From contig JALQPE010000250.1 of NCBI GenBank assembly GCA_030407315.1, positions 1-64,000 on the forward strand: a stretch of DNA of 64,000 nucleotides. Reading direction: 5' to 3'. This stretch comes from Asparagopsis taxiformis. Its lineage: Eukaryota; Rhodophyta; Florideophyceae; Bonnemaisoniales; Bonnemaisoniaceae. Below, piece after piece: positions 53,617-64,000 of this stretch. Both the position numbers and the translations under genes were made by a program. How positions within the stretch are numbered: position 1 is the first letter of the stretch; every line of letters starts with the position of its first letter. Below the pieces are notes generated by a model that saw only the letters and a list, made by a program, of their open reading frames with translations, was not told the DNA's origin and did not search any database.

Positions 53617-56401
53617 ATGCAAGCAGATCCAAAAGCCACTACTCGCAAAAGACCTGGACAGTCCAATACGACGGATATGATGTCCACAACTTCCAGATTG
53701 CCCGCATCCGATGAACAGCATGAATCTCCGAAGCGCAGGACCGTTGCCCAAAAAGAGCCAAGGAAAGAAATCTCTCAATACGCACTTTCACAGAGTATAA
53801 ATAAGCCCTGGACAACTCAGCATTTTTCTGAGTATTCAGCACAGCTCGAAACGATATTCTCTCATGAAAACTCAATGGTGAACTTAATGCATTTAATACC
53901 TCATAGGTTGGTACCAGTAATGCTCTCGGAGGATGAGCTGTTGAAGCTTTCGCATCCGCAACTTCCTTTGCGCAATGTTGACAGTGGACAAGTTCAGATG
54001 CTGAAGAGAAGTCTATTGGAAAGTGGTTGGTTGAATTACTCCGGTAAAATACTTGTCTGCCCAGTGCAACAACCACACAGCCGTCTCGACAGTGAATCAG
54101 ACTGTACATCTTCTTCTCATGATACTGGACAGGAATGTAGATTCGAATTGATAGGTGGAGTGCAGCTTGTTGCTGCTTTTATGCAGCTGAGGAAAGAGAC
54201 TACAGGGCCGAGAAACATACCTAATATGGATGCAGGAGTACCATGCACAATTTTTACACCATGTGGAGAACGTCATAAATCGAATCTAACCCCGTTAGAG
54301 AAAATAATGATTGGAGCAGTGAGCAATTTGGGGAACTACGGTACACGCGCTATGTCATTCTCAGACAATATGTGCTTGTCACGTAGCTTTGTTGCAGAGT
54401 GTCTATATGAGTTTGGTAATGAAAGAACTGTGCTGGAGAGTGTCAGATCTGGCCAATTGCATTCTCATCTGTGGCCGCTACAGGCTTCAATCATTGACAG
54501 AGCGCAGAATGTTAGACTTATCGGCTACTGCCAGAGCTCAAAAACATTGAGAAGAGACTGTCCTGAATGGGATTCTGAGGTCATCGGAGGTACTGAACGT
54601 GTAACATCCAGTTTCAGAAAACGTCAAGCAGCCTACATCACTGCATCTATGGGGCTATTTGCTACTCCAATCGCATATCGAATTTCCATGGAGCAGTTCA
54701 CATTTAACAACGTCAGACTGACATCAAAGTATTGGACAATGCAGAATTTTGGCCTGGACGTATTTACACGGGCTAACGATGAGGAGAAATGTGCTATGCT
54801 ATTAGTTTTGTACCGAAGGGAGTGCAGTGGTAATCTGAACAGATTGGAGAGATTGCCATCTCAGAAGACTGAAAATACAGTCAATGTTCTCTTCCAATTT
54901 GTTCACCATCTCCTGGCAGTTGCCAAGCAGTCCTTCCAAGGCTCGTTGGCTGCCAGAGGTTCAACTAGAAAACCAATCAGACTACATCACCTTCTTTGCT
55001 CTCGCCTGGATTCCCACCCACAACCATGTTTCCGGCGGTATTTACTTGTCGATGTAGTCGTTTCATTTGCTCTTCTCTGGGGAACAGGTGACCAATACAA
55101 TTCTAATGTTGCCAAAGCAAGGGTTGGTGAGGCTGCTTCGGTATGCAAACTGGGAAAATCTCATGCTCGTGATCCAAATTATTTTGACCCTGCAATATTC
55201 ATGCGCAATGTTATCTCTGTTTCGAGCAAAAATGGTCAGTCTGAAACTAACGTTAATGAACCAGACAACAATGGAGACAGTAGTAATACAAGGTATCAGT
55301 TCGGAGGCGCTCCAAGGTTTCTGACCCTGCGTATATACCACCTTCGAAATACACCGGGACAAAAAGACGTTTTTCATCAGCCTGTTTGGGGAAAAAATGG
55401 TCGTCCCAGGGTCTAATGGGTCTGAATGTGATATTCTACCAAAGGTACCATGCATCTCAGACCTCCCAACAGCGTGCTCGACTGATGCGAACTGGCAAGG
55501 TGTAGTATCCAAAACGGAAATGACTGCTATTCGGCAAGAAATTACAGCTTCTTGCGCAGCTCTATACCTTTTCCCATCATCTGATGTTGATCTGTCATTT
55601 AATGCTTTCCGGTTGCAAAGTATTGCTCGCTTGGAGCATAACGGATACATTTGTTTACCCGAAATAACAAAAGGCTCGCACATTTTCAAGGACATTGATT
55701 TCATTTTGAGCAAATGCACCATTGCATTTCCACGTAGTGGCGATACGAGTCCATGGGTGATTCTGGGGGACGACGAAGATGAGAATAGTTCCCATGGTCA
55801 TGATATTGAAGGAATTTATGTTGCTAACTTCGATGAAATGGATATGCCGGAAACAGAATCTATTGAAAAATGTCTGCGGCGAGTGGAAGTCTATATTGGC
55901 GCTTTGGGAGAGAGCATAATAGAAGACAGGAACAATTCAAAACCTCTACGGTTTCCATCTGAAGGGATTGTTGCTATGCGAAGAACTAAAAATGCACCAC
56001 GTCAAGCACCTCGAACCTGCTCCCCTGTTATTCCTTACAAGAATTCAAACACTGCCTGGTGCCCTTCTACGTTTGAAGCCCAATATGGAATATACATATC
56101 TGGACACGACTCATGTCATATGCGTGTATGGGACAAGAGTCATATAATGATGTTTGGACCTCATGAAATCGTCAGCAGTATAGCTGGTACACTCTCTTCC
56201 ACAGTTATCGAGATTCCTCCATTCTCTATTTTTATCATTCGTGGCGACTTGCCACACGCGGAACTTGGAATAGAAGATGCTGACCTGTACGCAATGAGTC
56301 AATCGCATGCCTATCTCTACACATCAATGCAGAGAGGAAAGGAGAACAAAGAACACGTGTTCTATAGCTTCGAATATGACTTGCGTACACACGATATATA
56401 G
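53617..56401 (+). pseudogene. ParB-like / dioxygenase-like paralogue, split by a frameshift
   Basis: Two frames overlap by 20 nt. Frame 1 is 53617-55416 (599 aa, good ATG context ttcaacATGc). Frame 2 is 55397-56401 (334 aa, +1 register). The first carries a degenerate ParB-like region (VDSGQVQMLKRSLLESGW, later FELIGGVQLVAAF where the other gene has DGLHR). The second aligns by motif order with the C-terminus of the 402-4334 protein: GIYISGHDSC, WDKSH, VIEIPPFSIFIIRGDLPHAELG. The expected HxD is replaced (RQAPRTCSP versus RQVPHNDFP), so iron binding is probably lost. The break lies in GGGGAAAAAA (55388-55397). It could be mutation, programmed +1 shift or sequencing error. Its pairing with a transposase suggests an element-borne gene. 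Confidence 0.6.
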
Positions 56402-56953
56402 CTCACCTCGAATCAAGGCACCTTAGCTCCAGGAGCATAGAGTCGGGTGTTTGCTAGGCAATGAAGCAATGATACTTCTGGAAGCAATTTGCAGTTTGGG
56501 AATGAGGGTCAAATACTGTGGGAAACTCACGCGCCGTTTCCATTCAATTAAAGAGGTAAGCCCAACGTGCCATTGATGCATTGAAGTAGTTGTGTGATTC
56601 AACTTTTATTCAGCAAAGGCAGGGGAGATATATCAGAGAGTGGATATTTTGGATTACAAGTTATGATAGTACCTGAGTTTTGAATTTTCCAGCCAATTGA
56701 AATTGAATTTGTGTCCACATACGCTGAAAGCTGTCTATCCATCACCAACACATTCCGGCAGGGGTTGCAGAACAGTATCACACTTGCGACGGGTTGAATA
56801 TGTCCATTACGGCTCGTGCTACATCTACTATCCAACTGATTATAGGATCCCATACTTGCGGGTTTCCGAAACAAAAAGTTCTTGCAATCTGCGCGCCTCG
56901 GTTTGCACACTCTTCACACGACCGCGAAGTTGTAAAACATATCCAACTGGACT
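56402..56953. other. Spacer between the paralogue and the haloperoxidase relic
   Basis: No supported gene. Short frames only. Confidence 0.4.
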
Positions 56954-58535
56954 TTGAATTTGAGATCACTCAATTCCCCCGACACTGAACGAGTTGAGAG
57001 GCCTCTCGAGCTGAGACGCCTTAAACTTGGAATCGATGAGGATCCTCGCTTCATATCTGGTATTGCTTCCAAGGGTGACAAGCATCCTTTTGCCGATACG
57101 AGCCCCTGGGAATCCATAGCCGCCGGTCTCACAAACGATCTAGAAGGCCCTGATGTCCAAGCTGTCACCGTACCACCGGCGCCGAAACTCGACAGTGATG
57201 ACCTCGACACAGAGATTTCAGAGAGCTATTAGATAGGTCTTCTTCGTGATGTGCCGTTCATAGAGTTTGAACGTGATGGATGTGCAACCGCAGCTTCCAT
57301 CAGTCGCACTCGTTGGGTACAGTTCATTGAGCAGCCTTCACAGCGTCTGTCAACATTGACCGATGAAGAGATTGCTAGATTGAGGGGTGTCCTTATACCA
57401 AGAAAAATGTATTCCGTAGTGTGACGATCGGTGAGAACTTCGGCCCGTATCTGTCTCAGTTCTTACTCGTAGCCACGAAAGGTATCGGCGATGCACAGCA
57501 AATTTCGGATGGTTCCATTCAGTATGGAAGTATGCGAATGGATCAGCGTGTCCGCGTCGCAGTGCCGAAACGCGATTATATGACATCTTGGGCATCCTGG
57601 CTAGATGTGCAGAACGCTTGTGATTTACTACGACGTGAAATTCACGATGATGATACACTGTTCCGCTTCATTACAACTATAACTCTACGCAACCTTGCGA
57701 CATGGGTTCATTTCGACGCGTTGTACCAGGCATATTTGAATGCTTTCATCATCCTTCTCTACATCAAGGCGCCGTTCGATCCACACATTTCGTTCCAGGC
57801 TGATGACGATGTAGATAAGCAGCAAGTATTTGCAACGTTTGGCGGACCGCACATCCTATCATTGTGCACGGAAGTGGCTACGTGAGCACTCAAGGCATTT
57901 CGCTTCCAAAGGTGCAACTTGCATCGTCTTCTTCGTCCGGAGGCTATCGGCGGGCTTGTGGAACGCTTCAAGAAGACAAACGGTGATCCCAAGTTTGCCC
58001 CTGTGGAGAAGCTGGTGAATGACCTGGACTGCGATATTCTGTGACGCATTGAGCAACACAACTGTGAGCAGAATAAGCTTTCGGATGATGAACATGCACG
58101 CCGAGACGATTGTTCACCGGAGGGTGAGAGTCGCCAGACGTAACTACGGCCCATGGCGCTTGCGGAGGGAAGCCCGATGTACCCGTCATATGGTGCACGT
58201 CATGCCACAGTTGCCGGTGCGTGTGTGACGGTGCTCAAGGCATTCTTCGACCATGAATATGAGCTCGACTTCTGCCACGTTCGGGACACGGATGGTAAGC
58301 CTCTGTTGAAGGTAAATACCAATGAGAAGTAGGCCGTAGAAGGTGAACTGAATAAGCTGTGCGCTGATATCAGTATTGGTCGAAACCGGGCTGGCTTGCA
58401 TTACTACCCGGACTACTTAGGAAGTATCAAAGTTGGTGAGGAGATATTACTACTTTGCAAGAACAGAAGCTTACGTGTGGTGAAGAATTTCTCATGACGC
58501 TTCGCAAGTTTGACGGTGAAAAGATCTGCACCTAA
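56954..58535 (+). pseudogene. Vanadium-dependent haloperoxidase, decayed
   Basis: The intact enzyme oxidises halides with H2O2 using bound vanadate. Recognisable pieces in order, in changing frames: LEGPDVQAVTVPPAPKLDSD (about 57145); LLRDVPFIEFERDG after an in-frame TAG at 57230-57232; GENFGPYLSQFL (about 57427); YGSMRMDQRVRV and YMTSWASWLDVQNA (57525-57620); HRLLRPEAIGGLVERF and VEKLVNDLDCDIL followed by TGA; the vanadate-site region AEGSPMYPSYGARHATVAGA (58160-58220), where the usual Gly before His is Arg; then VEGELNKLCADISIGRNRAG; and an end at 58533-58535. At least three stops and several frameshifts are present. The N-terminus is not found. No long introns are evident. Confidence 0.85.
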
Positions 58536-61093
58536 AAAAGCAGTAATCCGTATCCTGTTATACAGCTCTCAGTGTATTGATCTACGTGCAATGTTACTCA
58601 ATAAAACAGGATATGGTCAGAAGGAAATCTACAGCATGCGATTACCCATCTCCCAGACATACTTGTCCCTCATCTCAATATGTTGTATCGTAAAAGTGAC
58701 CAACTCCCATACCCTCAAGGATCAAAACTGTATCCATGAGGCGAGTGTGATTTCAAAGTACATTTCTAAATCGCAGTTCGCCAGCCAGGGGTAACGGGTT
58801 CCTAGCTAGACTATAAAGAATACTGTGTCTCCTCAGACTAACCAGCTGGTTATATGCATATCCCAACAATGTCACAGAATTGGAACTATCAATTTCCAGC
58901 TCTTCATTCTATTATTTCTTTGACCGTGAGGTCACTCGACACAGCGCCTGAGAAGACGGGCTGCGGCTGTGTGAACACAATATATGACGGCATGCCGTGC
59001 ACGGCACACAGGTCCATGATATATTTCTTTGATCTCAACGACACGAACCGTCTACGCTCAATTTAATCTAAACCCCACGCGCATTATGATTGAGAACGGG
59101 CACGTATGCACATTGAAGTTGGCTCGTGTCATCGCCCGATCCGCACAAGTTTTTTCCAACTGATCCCCAAGGATTCTGGTACACCACACGATCAGCAAAC
59201 TGGTACGGTATTCAAGGTCACTTGCATCCCGACAAGCTTCGCTGTCAAAATATTTTCCAAAAATGACAAGTTATTTTAGCTTACACAGGCAGATTTTTGC
59301 GAAATTCTTTATCAACTTTCCATCCAGTAAGCTCTCATGCCGTTCAATTCTCAAATTACCTCCTTTTGACACTCCGTCGACTCTACAACCGCGTCTCTGA
59401 TCTTCTTCATAATCTCACTTGCGCTGCTTTCTCTGTACCGCTGTCCCTACCCGCTACTCTGCCCTTGAGTGACTCCAGTGAAGCTCCGCTGAAGCCTTTG
59501 CTGTGTATGCACCTCACTGATGATTTAGATCAATTCATTTCTACAATCCTAGCTGCTCTCATACCTGAACGGGAGCCAATCGTCTCAATCGCCAATCTTC
59601 TCAATCGAGATGAGTTTTTTGCATACGCCTAACGCATTGCTCTCCATCCTAGGTCAAGTATTCGAATCGGTGGCGTACATGTCAAACCGCCACTTTACAA
59701 GCGAACAGGCATCACACAAACACGGGGAGCATACACGCGAATCAAGCGTTCAATTGCACCGGTAGCACATGAGATGAACCTGGACGAACAAGTGTTCTGA
59801 AAAGTACAAGTTCTACCAACTATTGTTTTCCATCGCGTGCTCTCCGCCGGCGCTGTGAGCAACAGTCTCTACGTCGCTGAAGATTTGTGCCAACCGTCAT
59901 CAAGCATCCTCACGTCGTCGGACTTACATTACCTACTCCAAAGACACGACCAGATCACTACTCGTGATCCCCACCATGTCATCCGCCGCCTAGTTTGGCG
60001 TTAGCCCATCATGTCAGATATGCGTCTTTCTCGCCTTGTATCATCTTCCTACTATGGAGAAATCAACTGCCACATGACTCTAACATGCTCGCCACAGAAC
60101 TGAATGAGTATATTGTCTTTGCTGTGCACGCGCCCGATTTTGCAAACTTCGCATCTGCTAGTTTCCCACTGCGACATAAGACAACTCCCATACTGCTAAG
60201 CGCGATTATGAACCGCTCGTTCGCATTCGATTGTGAGGCGATCTACCTTACCCACACATTTGCGCAAGCTTTGTGTAAAGGTATCCGACGCGACAGGGGC
60301 GTTATGTGCATATGGCATGTATGAATAGAGTATTTGTGTGAATGAAAAGCTCTGCGATGAACCGGATCGATTTTGTATTGCACCGCAGACTGCGTGGTGA
60401 ATATGAAGGAATTTACCTCAGTTGTTTGGTCTGAGTATGCTTTCCAAAACCTTCTTGGCAAACGGCTTCTCTCAGCCCAAAACCGCTCGGCGGTAATCGA
60501 GACGATGTCCATTCCTTTGTACTTTCGTGATACAAAAGTCGACCATCTCGTTTAACGAGTAAATGTGACTATCTTTTTTGCCAAAACCACTATCCGCTTC
60601 GCTGCCGTTCCAGTCATCGTTCACCTCCGAATGCAATCCCGCGCTAAATCCCGTAATCCCACCTCCCGTGTAGTCCCCATGTCTGCTGCTAAATTCTTGC
60701 GTCACATTTTTATACCGAAAAATGATTTACCAACTTTCTACTCCATAATCTCTCATCCCTGTGCATTGCTCGGACCAGCAGCCGCATGCGGCACCACTTT
60801 TCAACCGCTCCATCGCCACTACTATCGCTGCTTACATTTTCATGAAAGTTGAACATTCATTCAAGATTTTCGGAGGATGGAGGTAGTCATTTCCAATCCC
60901 CCATGATGCCTGGTTGCGGTAACATGAGCTTTGAAAAGGGTACCCGAAAAGCTGAAAGGTCAGTTGAGGAACTCTAGCTTCATTCAGAACATTATGGAGA
61001 AAACTGTTCGGATGCGTGGAAGGTGCTTCATTGACGAAAGTGCTTCCGAAGTCTTTATGAAGAGGCGCATAAGTGTCGTGGATTATGCGGAAA
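58536..61093. other. Possibly decayed coding sequence, unidentified
   Basis: Many broken frames of 60-110 codons on the plus strand (for example 58854-59066, 59297-59632, 59995-60324), some of them protein-like. No domain is recognised. This may be one or more further pseudogenes. Confidence 0.3.
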
Positions 61094-63157
61094 TCACATG
61101 TCGAACTGCTCGAGATCCTGCTCATCTTCTCTCGATTCCTCACAGAACGAGTCGACTTCGTCGGAGTGATCCCGACCTGTCATATAATTTCTACCGGTTC
61201 CATTCTCTTCGTCAGCAATATGGAGTCTGTTAAATTCTATCTCAGTCATTCCGGTCAATATCTTCCTCAAAATCCGTTGGCGCTGGGTCATTGATGGGAC
61301 AAGGTCCCCCAACTTCAAATCTTCCAAAACCACTGTTTCATCATACATCATAATGGAGGTATTCTCTTCCGAGCTTTTCATTACTTCATCGTCTCCGAAA
61401 CCACCAATACAATTCCCAGAAAATTTTTCCTCCCCAGCAACCTCGAAGAACTCCTCGACTATTTCACGGAAAAGTGAGGCAAGGCTGTACAATGATATAA
61501 GTGACCCTTTGTGTGCTGACAGTATTTCAAGAAGCCCATCATGATCGTTTCCTCCAAAAAAGGCAATGAGAAATTTGGAAGCTACATGGACAAAATTGAT
61601 CACTCTTCTCAAGACAACGGGACGACCGTTCTTTGAGGCGCGTCTACTCCCGCCTGTACTTCGCAGGAAAACAACATGCTCCACGCGAAGTATCATTTCT
61701 TTGCTCTTCTGCAGAACGCCTTGATACAGAGAAATATTCTGGTCATCACTCACAAAATTATCTGCCGATCTTTTCGTACATAGAGGAATTTCACAAACAG
61801 TTTCGTAGGCGTGCGATGCATTAGGGAAAGCAAAGGAGATGTTTGGAGTCCCCAATTTCTTCCCAACGTCTTTTTCTGACCAAGGTGAGAACAAGTACCC
61901 CAGCTCTGTGAAAAAAGTAATGCGAGCTTGCTCCCTGAAATTGTGCATATATTCCGTCCAGTGTCTACAAAGTCTTATGGAAGCATACTTTGCTATCACA
62001 TTCCTTGGGAACCCATTGTTTGGAATGCGATCGCAGCCAGATCGCCATGGGCTCCGATACTCGCTTCCTGTCTTCTCCAGCCACCCTCGAACGAAGTCTA
62101 CATGCCAGAGTTCGACGTACCCTTTTCGGAGCCATTTTGGGCGAGGTATTGAACGCTCCTTATCTTCTGCAAGTATGTTTTCCTGCAAAATACTTTGATT
62201 TTGGACTCGAATGGTCTCATCAATAGCCAGAGACGCCGTGTCAGATCCATGATCTTCATCCCGAAAAAGTCTGAAATCGTTTCTGTACATGCTGCGGAAT
62301 GCTGTGTATACAGCCTTTCGGCGGAGCAAAGAAAATCTTTCCCCTGGACCAGATTCGAAAACCGTTTTCTTATCCTTAGGCATATATCCGAATAACATTC
62401 CACGAATGCAACTTATTGTAGCTTTCACAAGGTTTTCTGAATTCAAGACCAGTCCTGAGAGCTCTGAAAGAATTGCATACCTTGTCACGGCAGATATTAC
62501 TTCGGAGTTGAACACAAACTGAAAGTATGGAATCTCATTTTCAAGAAGATAATCATACGTGATGTTCTTCTTCCCTGAAATGGCACTCTTGCGAACTGTA
62601 GAGCCTGTTGCAGCTGGAGAATTACTTACAACTCTAAGCGTTTGAACCTCGCTTTGCAATCTTTGCACATTGGCAGAGACTTTATCTACGCTCTTTTCCA
62701 TTTCATGGAGGCTTTCTTTGATGAAGTTTGTTTGACTGCTTTGAAATTCGAGGAGAAGTCTCCGTATAGATGATATGTCATATCGTGGTCGATCATGTGG
62801 ATAAACTTCCGAATGGATTGGCGATGCAGTTGGCTGATTATGAATCACCGGTTTGTGCAGCTGGGTACTCGTTCCACCAGAATCATCGACACGATTGGGA
62901 TTTATAAGAGAAGAATGCTTATTTCCCTTTCTTGGTGCATTTTGAAAAGATGTCCGCTTCAGTTTCTGCACTGGCTGATGGATACCGGGAGTTTTGTTGA
63001 TTTGATCTCCTTTTCTCTTCAATGGCATGATGTCTGAATACCACAGTGATTCGGATAGCTTGAAGAAAAACCTCTGCAGTGTATTTGATGCTTTCGAAAG
63101 TCTGAAGTCTTCTCTGAGCACTCGATCCGTGCTTATACCTTTTTTCCGGAGCATCAT
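61094..63157 (-). CDS. Unidentified 687-aa protein with central coiled coil
   Basis: An intact frame starting at ATG 63157. A second Met about 43 codons later (MPLKRKGDQ) gives a basic, NLS-like N-terminus and may be the real start. A Ser/Thr/Pro/His-rich region is followed by a short coiled coil (FIKESLHEMEKSVDKVSANV...). A globular ~400-residue part has no motif that I recognise, and the C-terminus is strongly acidic (EESREDEQDLEQFD). It has the same strand as the putative transposase at 48919-52695, and base composition is similar. It could be an accessory (TNPA-like) protein of the same element, but only proximity suggests this. Confidence 0.55.
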   Translation of the reverse strand: MMLRKKGISTDRVLREDFRLSKASNTLQRFFFKLSESLWYSDIMPLKRKGDQINKTPGIHQPVQKLKRTSFQNAPRKGNKHSSLINPNRVDDSGGTSTQLHKPVIHNQPTASPIHSEVYPHDRPRYDISSIRRLLLEFQSSQTNFIKESLHEMEKSVDKVSANVQRLQSEVQTLRVVSNSPAATGSTVRKSAISGKKNITYDYLLENEIPYFQFVFNSEVISAVTRYAILSELSGLVLNSENLVKATISCIRGMLFGYMPKDKKTVFESGPGERFSLLRRKAVYTAFRSMYRNDFRLFRDEDHGSDTASLAIDETIRVQNQSILQENILAEDKERSIPRPKWLRKGYVELWHVDFVRGWLEKTGSEYRSPWRSGCDRIPNNGFPRNVIAKYASIRLCRHWTEYMHNFREQARITFFTELGYLFSPWSEKDVGKKLGTPNISFAFPNASHAYETVCEIPLCTKRSADNFVSDDQNISLYQGVLQKSKEMILRVEHVVFLRSTGGSRRASKNGRPVVLRRVINFVHVASKFLIAFFGGNDHDGLLEILSAHKGSLISLYSLASLFREIVEEFFEVAGEEKFSGNCIGGFGDDEVMKSSEENTSIMMYDETVVLEDLKLGDLVPSMTQRQRILRKILTGMTEIEFNRLHIADEENGTGRNYMTGRDHSDEVDSFCEESREDEQDLEQFDM

Positions 63158-64000
63158 CCATTTTCCCTTGATTCCCCAAGGTTTATTAAGTTGTGAATGC
63201 TATCCTAGCCTCCAAATTCCAATGCATGATGGGATACCATCTTCTATAGGCTGCAAATGAGTTGAACGGATTGAAGAATTCTCTAGAATTTTACACGTGA
63301 TACATGAGTCGTTCTATTCGACCCGTTTCGATTTGTTTTATGAAGAGGACCAGATGAATTTATACGTTCTCGACGAGCTTCAGTCCTTGAGTATTCATAT
63401 TATTTCTCGGCCTGATTCTTCTATCAGTTCAAGAAAATTGGATGGTGAGAGCTTACATGCTCTAGGAACCATATTCCTGTCTGAAAAATTATCGATACCG
63501 TATCGTTGCGTGACGCAAGTTTTACGCGAAATCCTCATGGAGACCCACTAGGCAACCGATTTCCAATCACTTTCTGTGATGAACGGCTATTTCAAAGAGG
63601 TTTTCAGATCTTCACCCGACCTCTTCGTACCATTTGGGGATCTAAATGTTGTTACAATCCAAAATCCTGTGCTGTTTCTCGCCGTTACACTACTTCCAGT
63701 GTGAATCCATTCTTCATATCAAGCGGATACAATCTTTTCTATACGTTTGCCCTGTGCTCCATCTGAAGTCAAGAATACGTCTGCCCAGGTAGGAACGTAT
63801 ATGAATATTATTTCTCTGCCATTTGCGGGAATTTGGGTATCTATCAGCTGTAACAGAAAGTATTTCTGGAATTGATCTCTAGCGGCATTACTCTGCGTCC
63901 AAAAAATACGGAAGAGTAAGAGGACATATACGTGGTATAAATAGACAATCTTCAAAGCGTCATGGATCTAATCAAGCTGTTCTCCTTTCCGCTGGAATTT
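63158..64000. other. Right-edge spacer
   Basis: Frames under 90 codons only (for example 63297-63551), and no recognised domain. The window ends here, so a gene extending rightward cannot be excluded. Confidence 0.35.

Noticed and set aside
63297..63551. 84-codon plus-strand frame near the right edge
   Set aside because: No homology, no start context and no neighbour to support it.

Overview
The window is nuclear eukaryotic DNA, dominated by mobile and subtelomere-like sequence. There are no bacterial operons or Shine-Dalgarno spacing. The first large gene has a Kozak-like start, and several stretches look like chromosome-end DNA. The host is not identified with certainty. A decayed vanadium-dependent haloperoxidase gene near 57-58.5 kb and long intronless ORFs would suit a red alga, but this is a weak inference.

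Layout. (1) 402-4334: a large intronless gene encoding a ParB-like domain joined to a C-terminal 2-oxoglutarate/Fe(II) dioxygenase-like domain. It is flanked by copies of a repeat that carries perfect palindromes. (2) 6.2-7.67 kb: a purine-rich G-strand tract, then a cluster of GGACGTCC-type motifs. (3) 7670-30446: a head-to-tail array of one 3109-bp Penelope-like retroelement (PLE-A), with one 5'-truncated copy followed by seven complete copies. Each complete copy has a coiled-coil ORF1, an endonuclease-less PLE reverse transcriptase in an overlapping -1 frame, and a hammerhead ribozyme. The array ends on the right exactly in C-rich telomere-like repeats. (4) 30.57-39.65 kb: gene-poor subtelomere-like DNA with duplicated modules and a possible SINE. 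(5) 39.65-42.15 kb: a diverged, 5'-truncated, frameshifted relative (PLE-B). It also has a hammerhead and also ends in telomere-like repeats of the same polarity. (6) 42.2-48.9 kb: GC-rich unidentified DNA and a large imperfect inverted-repeat structure. (7) 48.9-56.4 kb: a divergent pair, with a putative DDE (CACTA/TNP2-like) transposase on the minus strand and a frameshifted ParB/dioxygenase-like paralogue on the plus strand. (8) 56.95-58.5 kb: the haloperoxidase pseudogene. (9) 61.1-63.2 kb: an unidentified 687-aa minus-strand ORF.

How it may work. In both PLEs the sense-strand 3' end abuts CCCCTAA-type repeats, the polarity expected if the 3' end of a telomeric G-strand primes reverse transcription. 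In PLE-A the inter-copy junction contains a single telomere-like unit (AAATCCCCTA). The array starts at that point, runs seven near-identical rounds and stops partway through an eighth. Together with one hammerhead per unit, this suggests telomere-primed reverse transcription of a circular or multimeric RNA. The two ParB/dioxygenase genes resemble DNA-base-modification proteins carried by mobile elements. One retains an HxD...H...R set and the other has lost the HxD.
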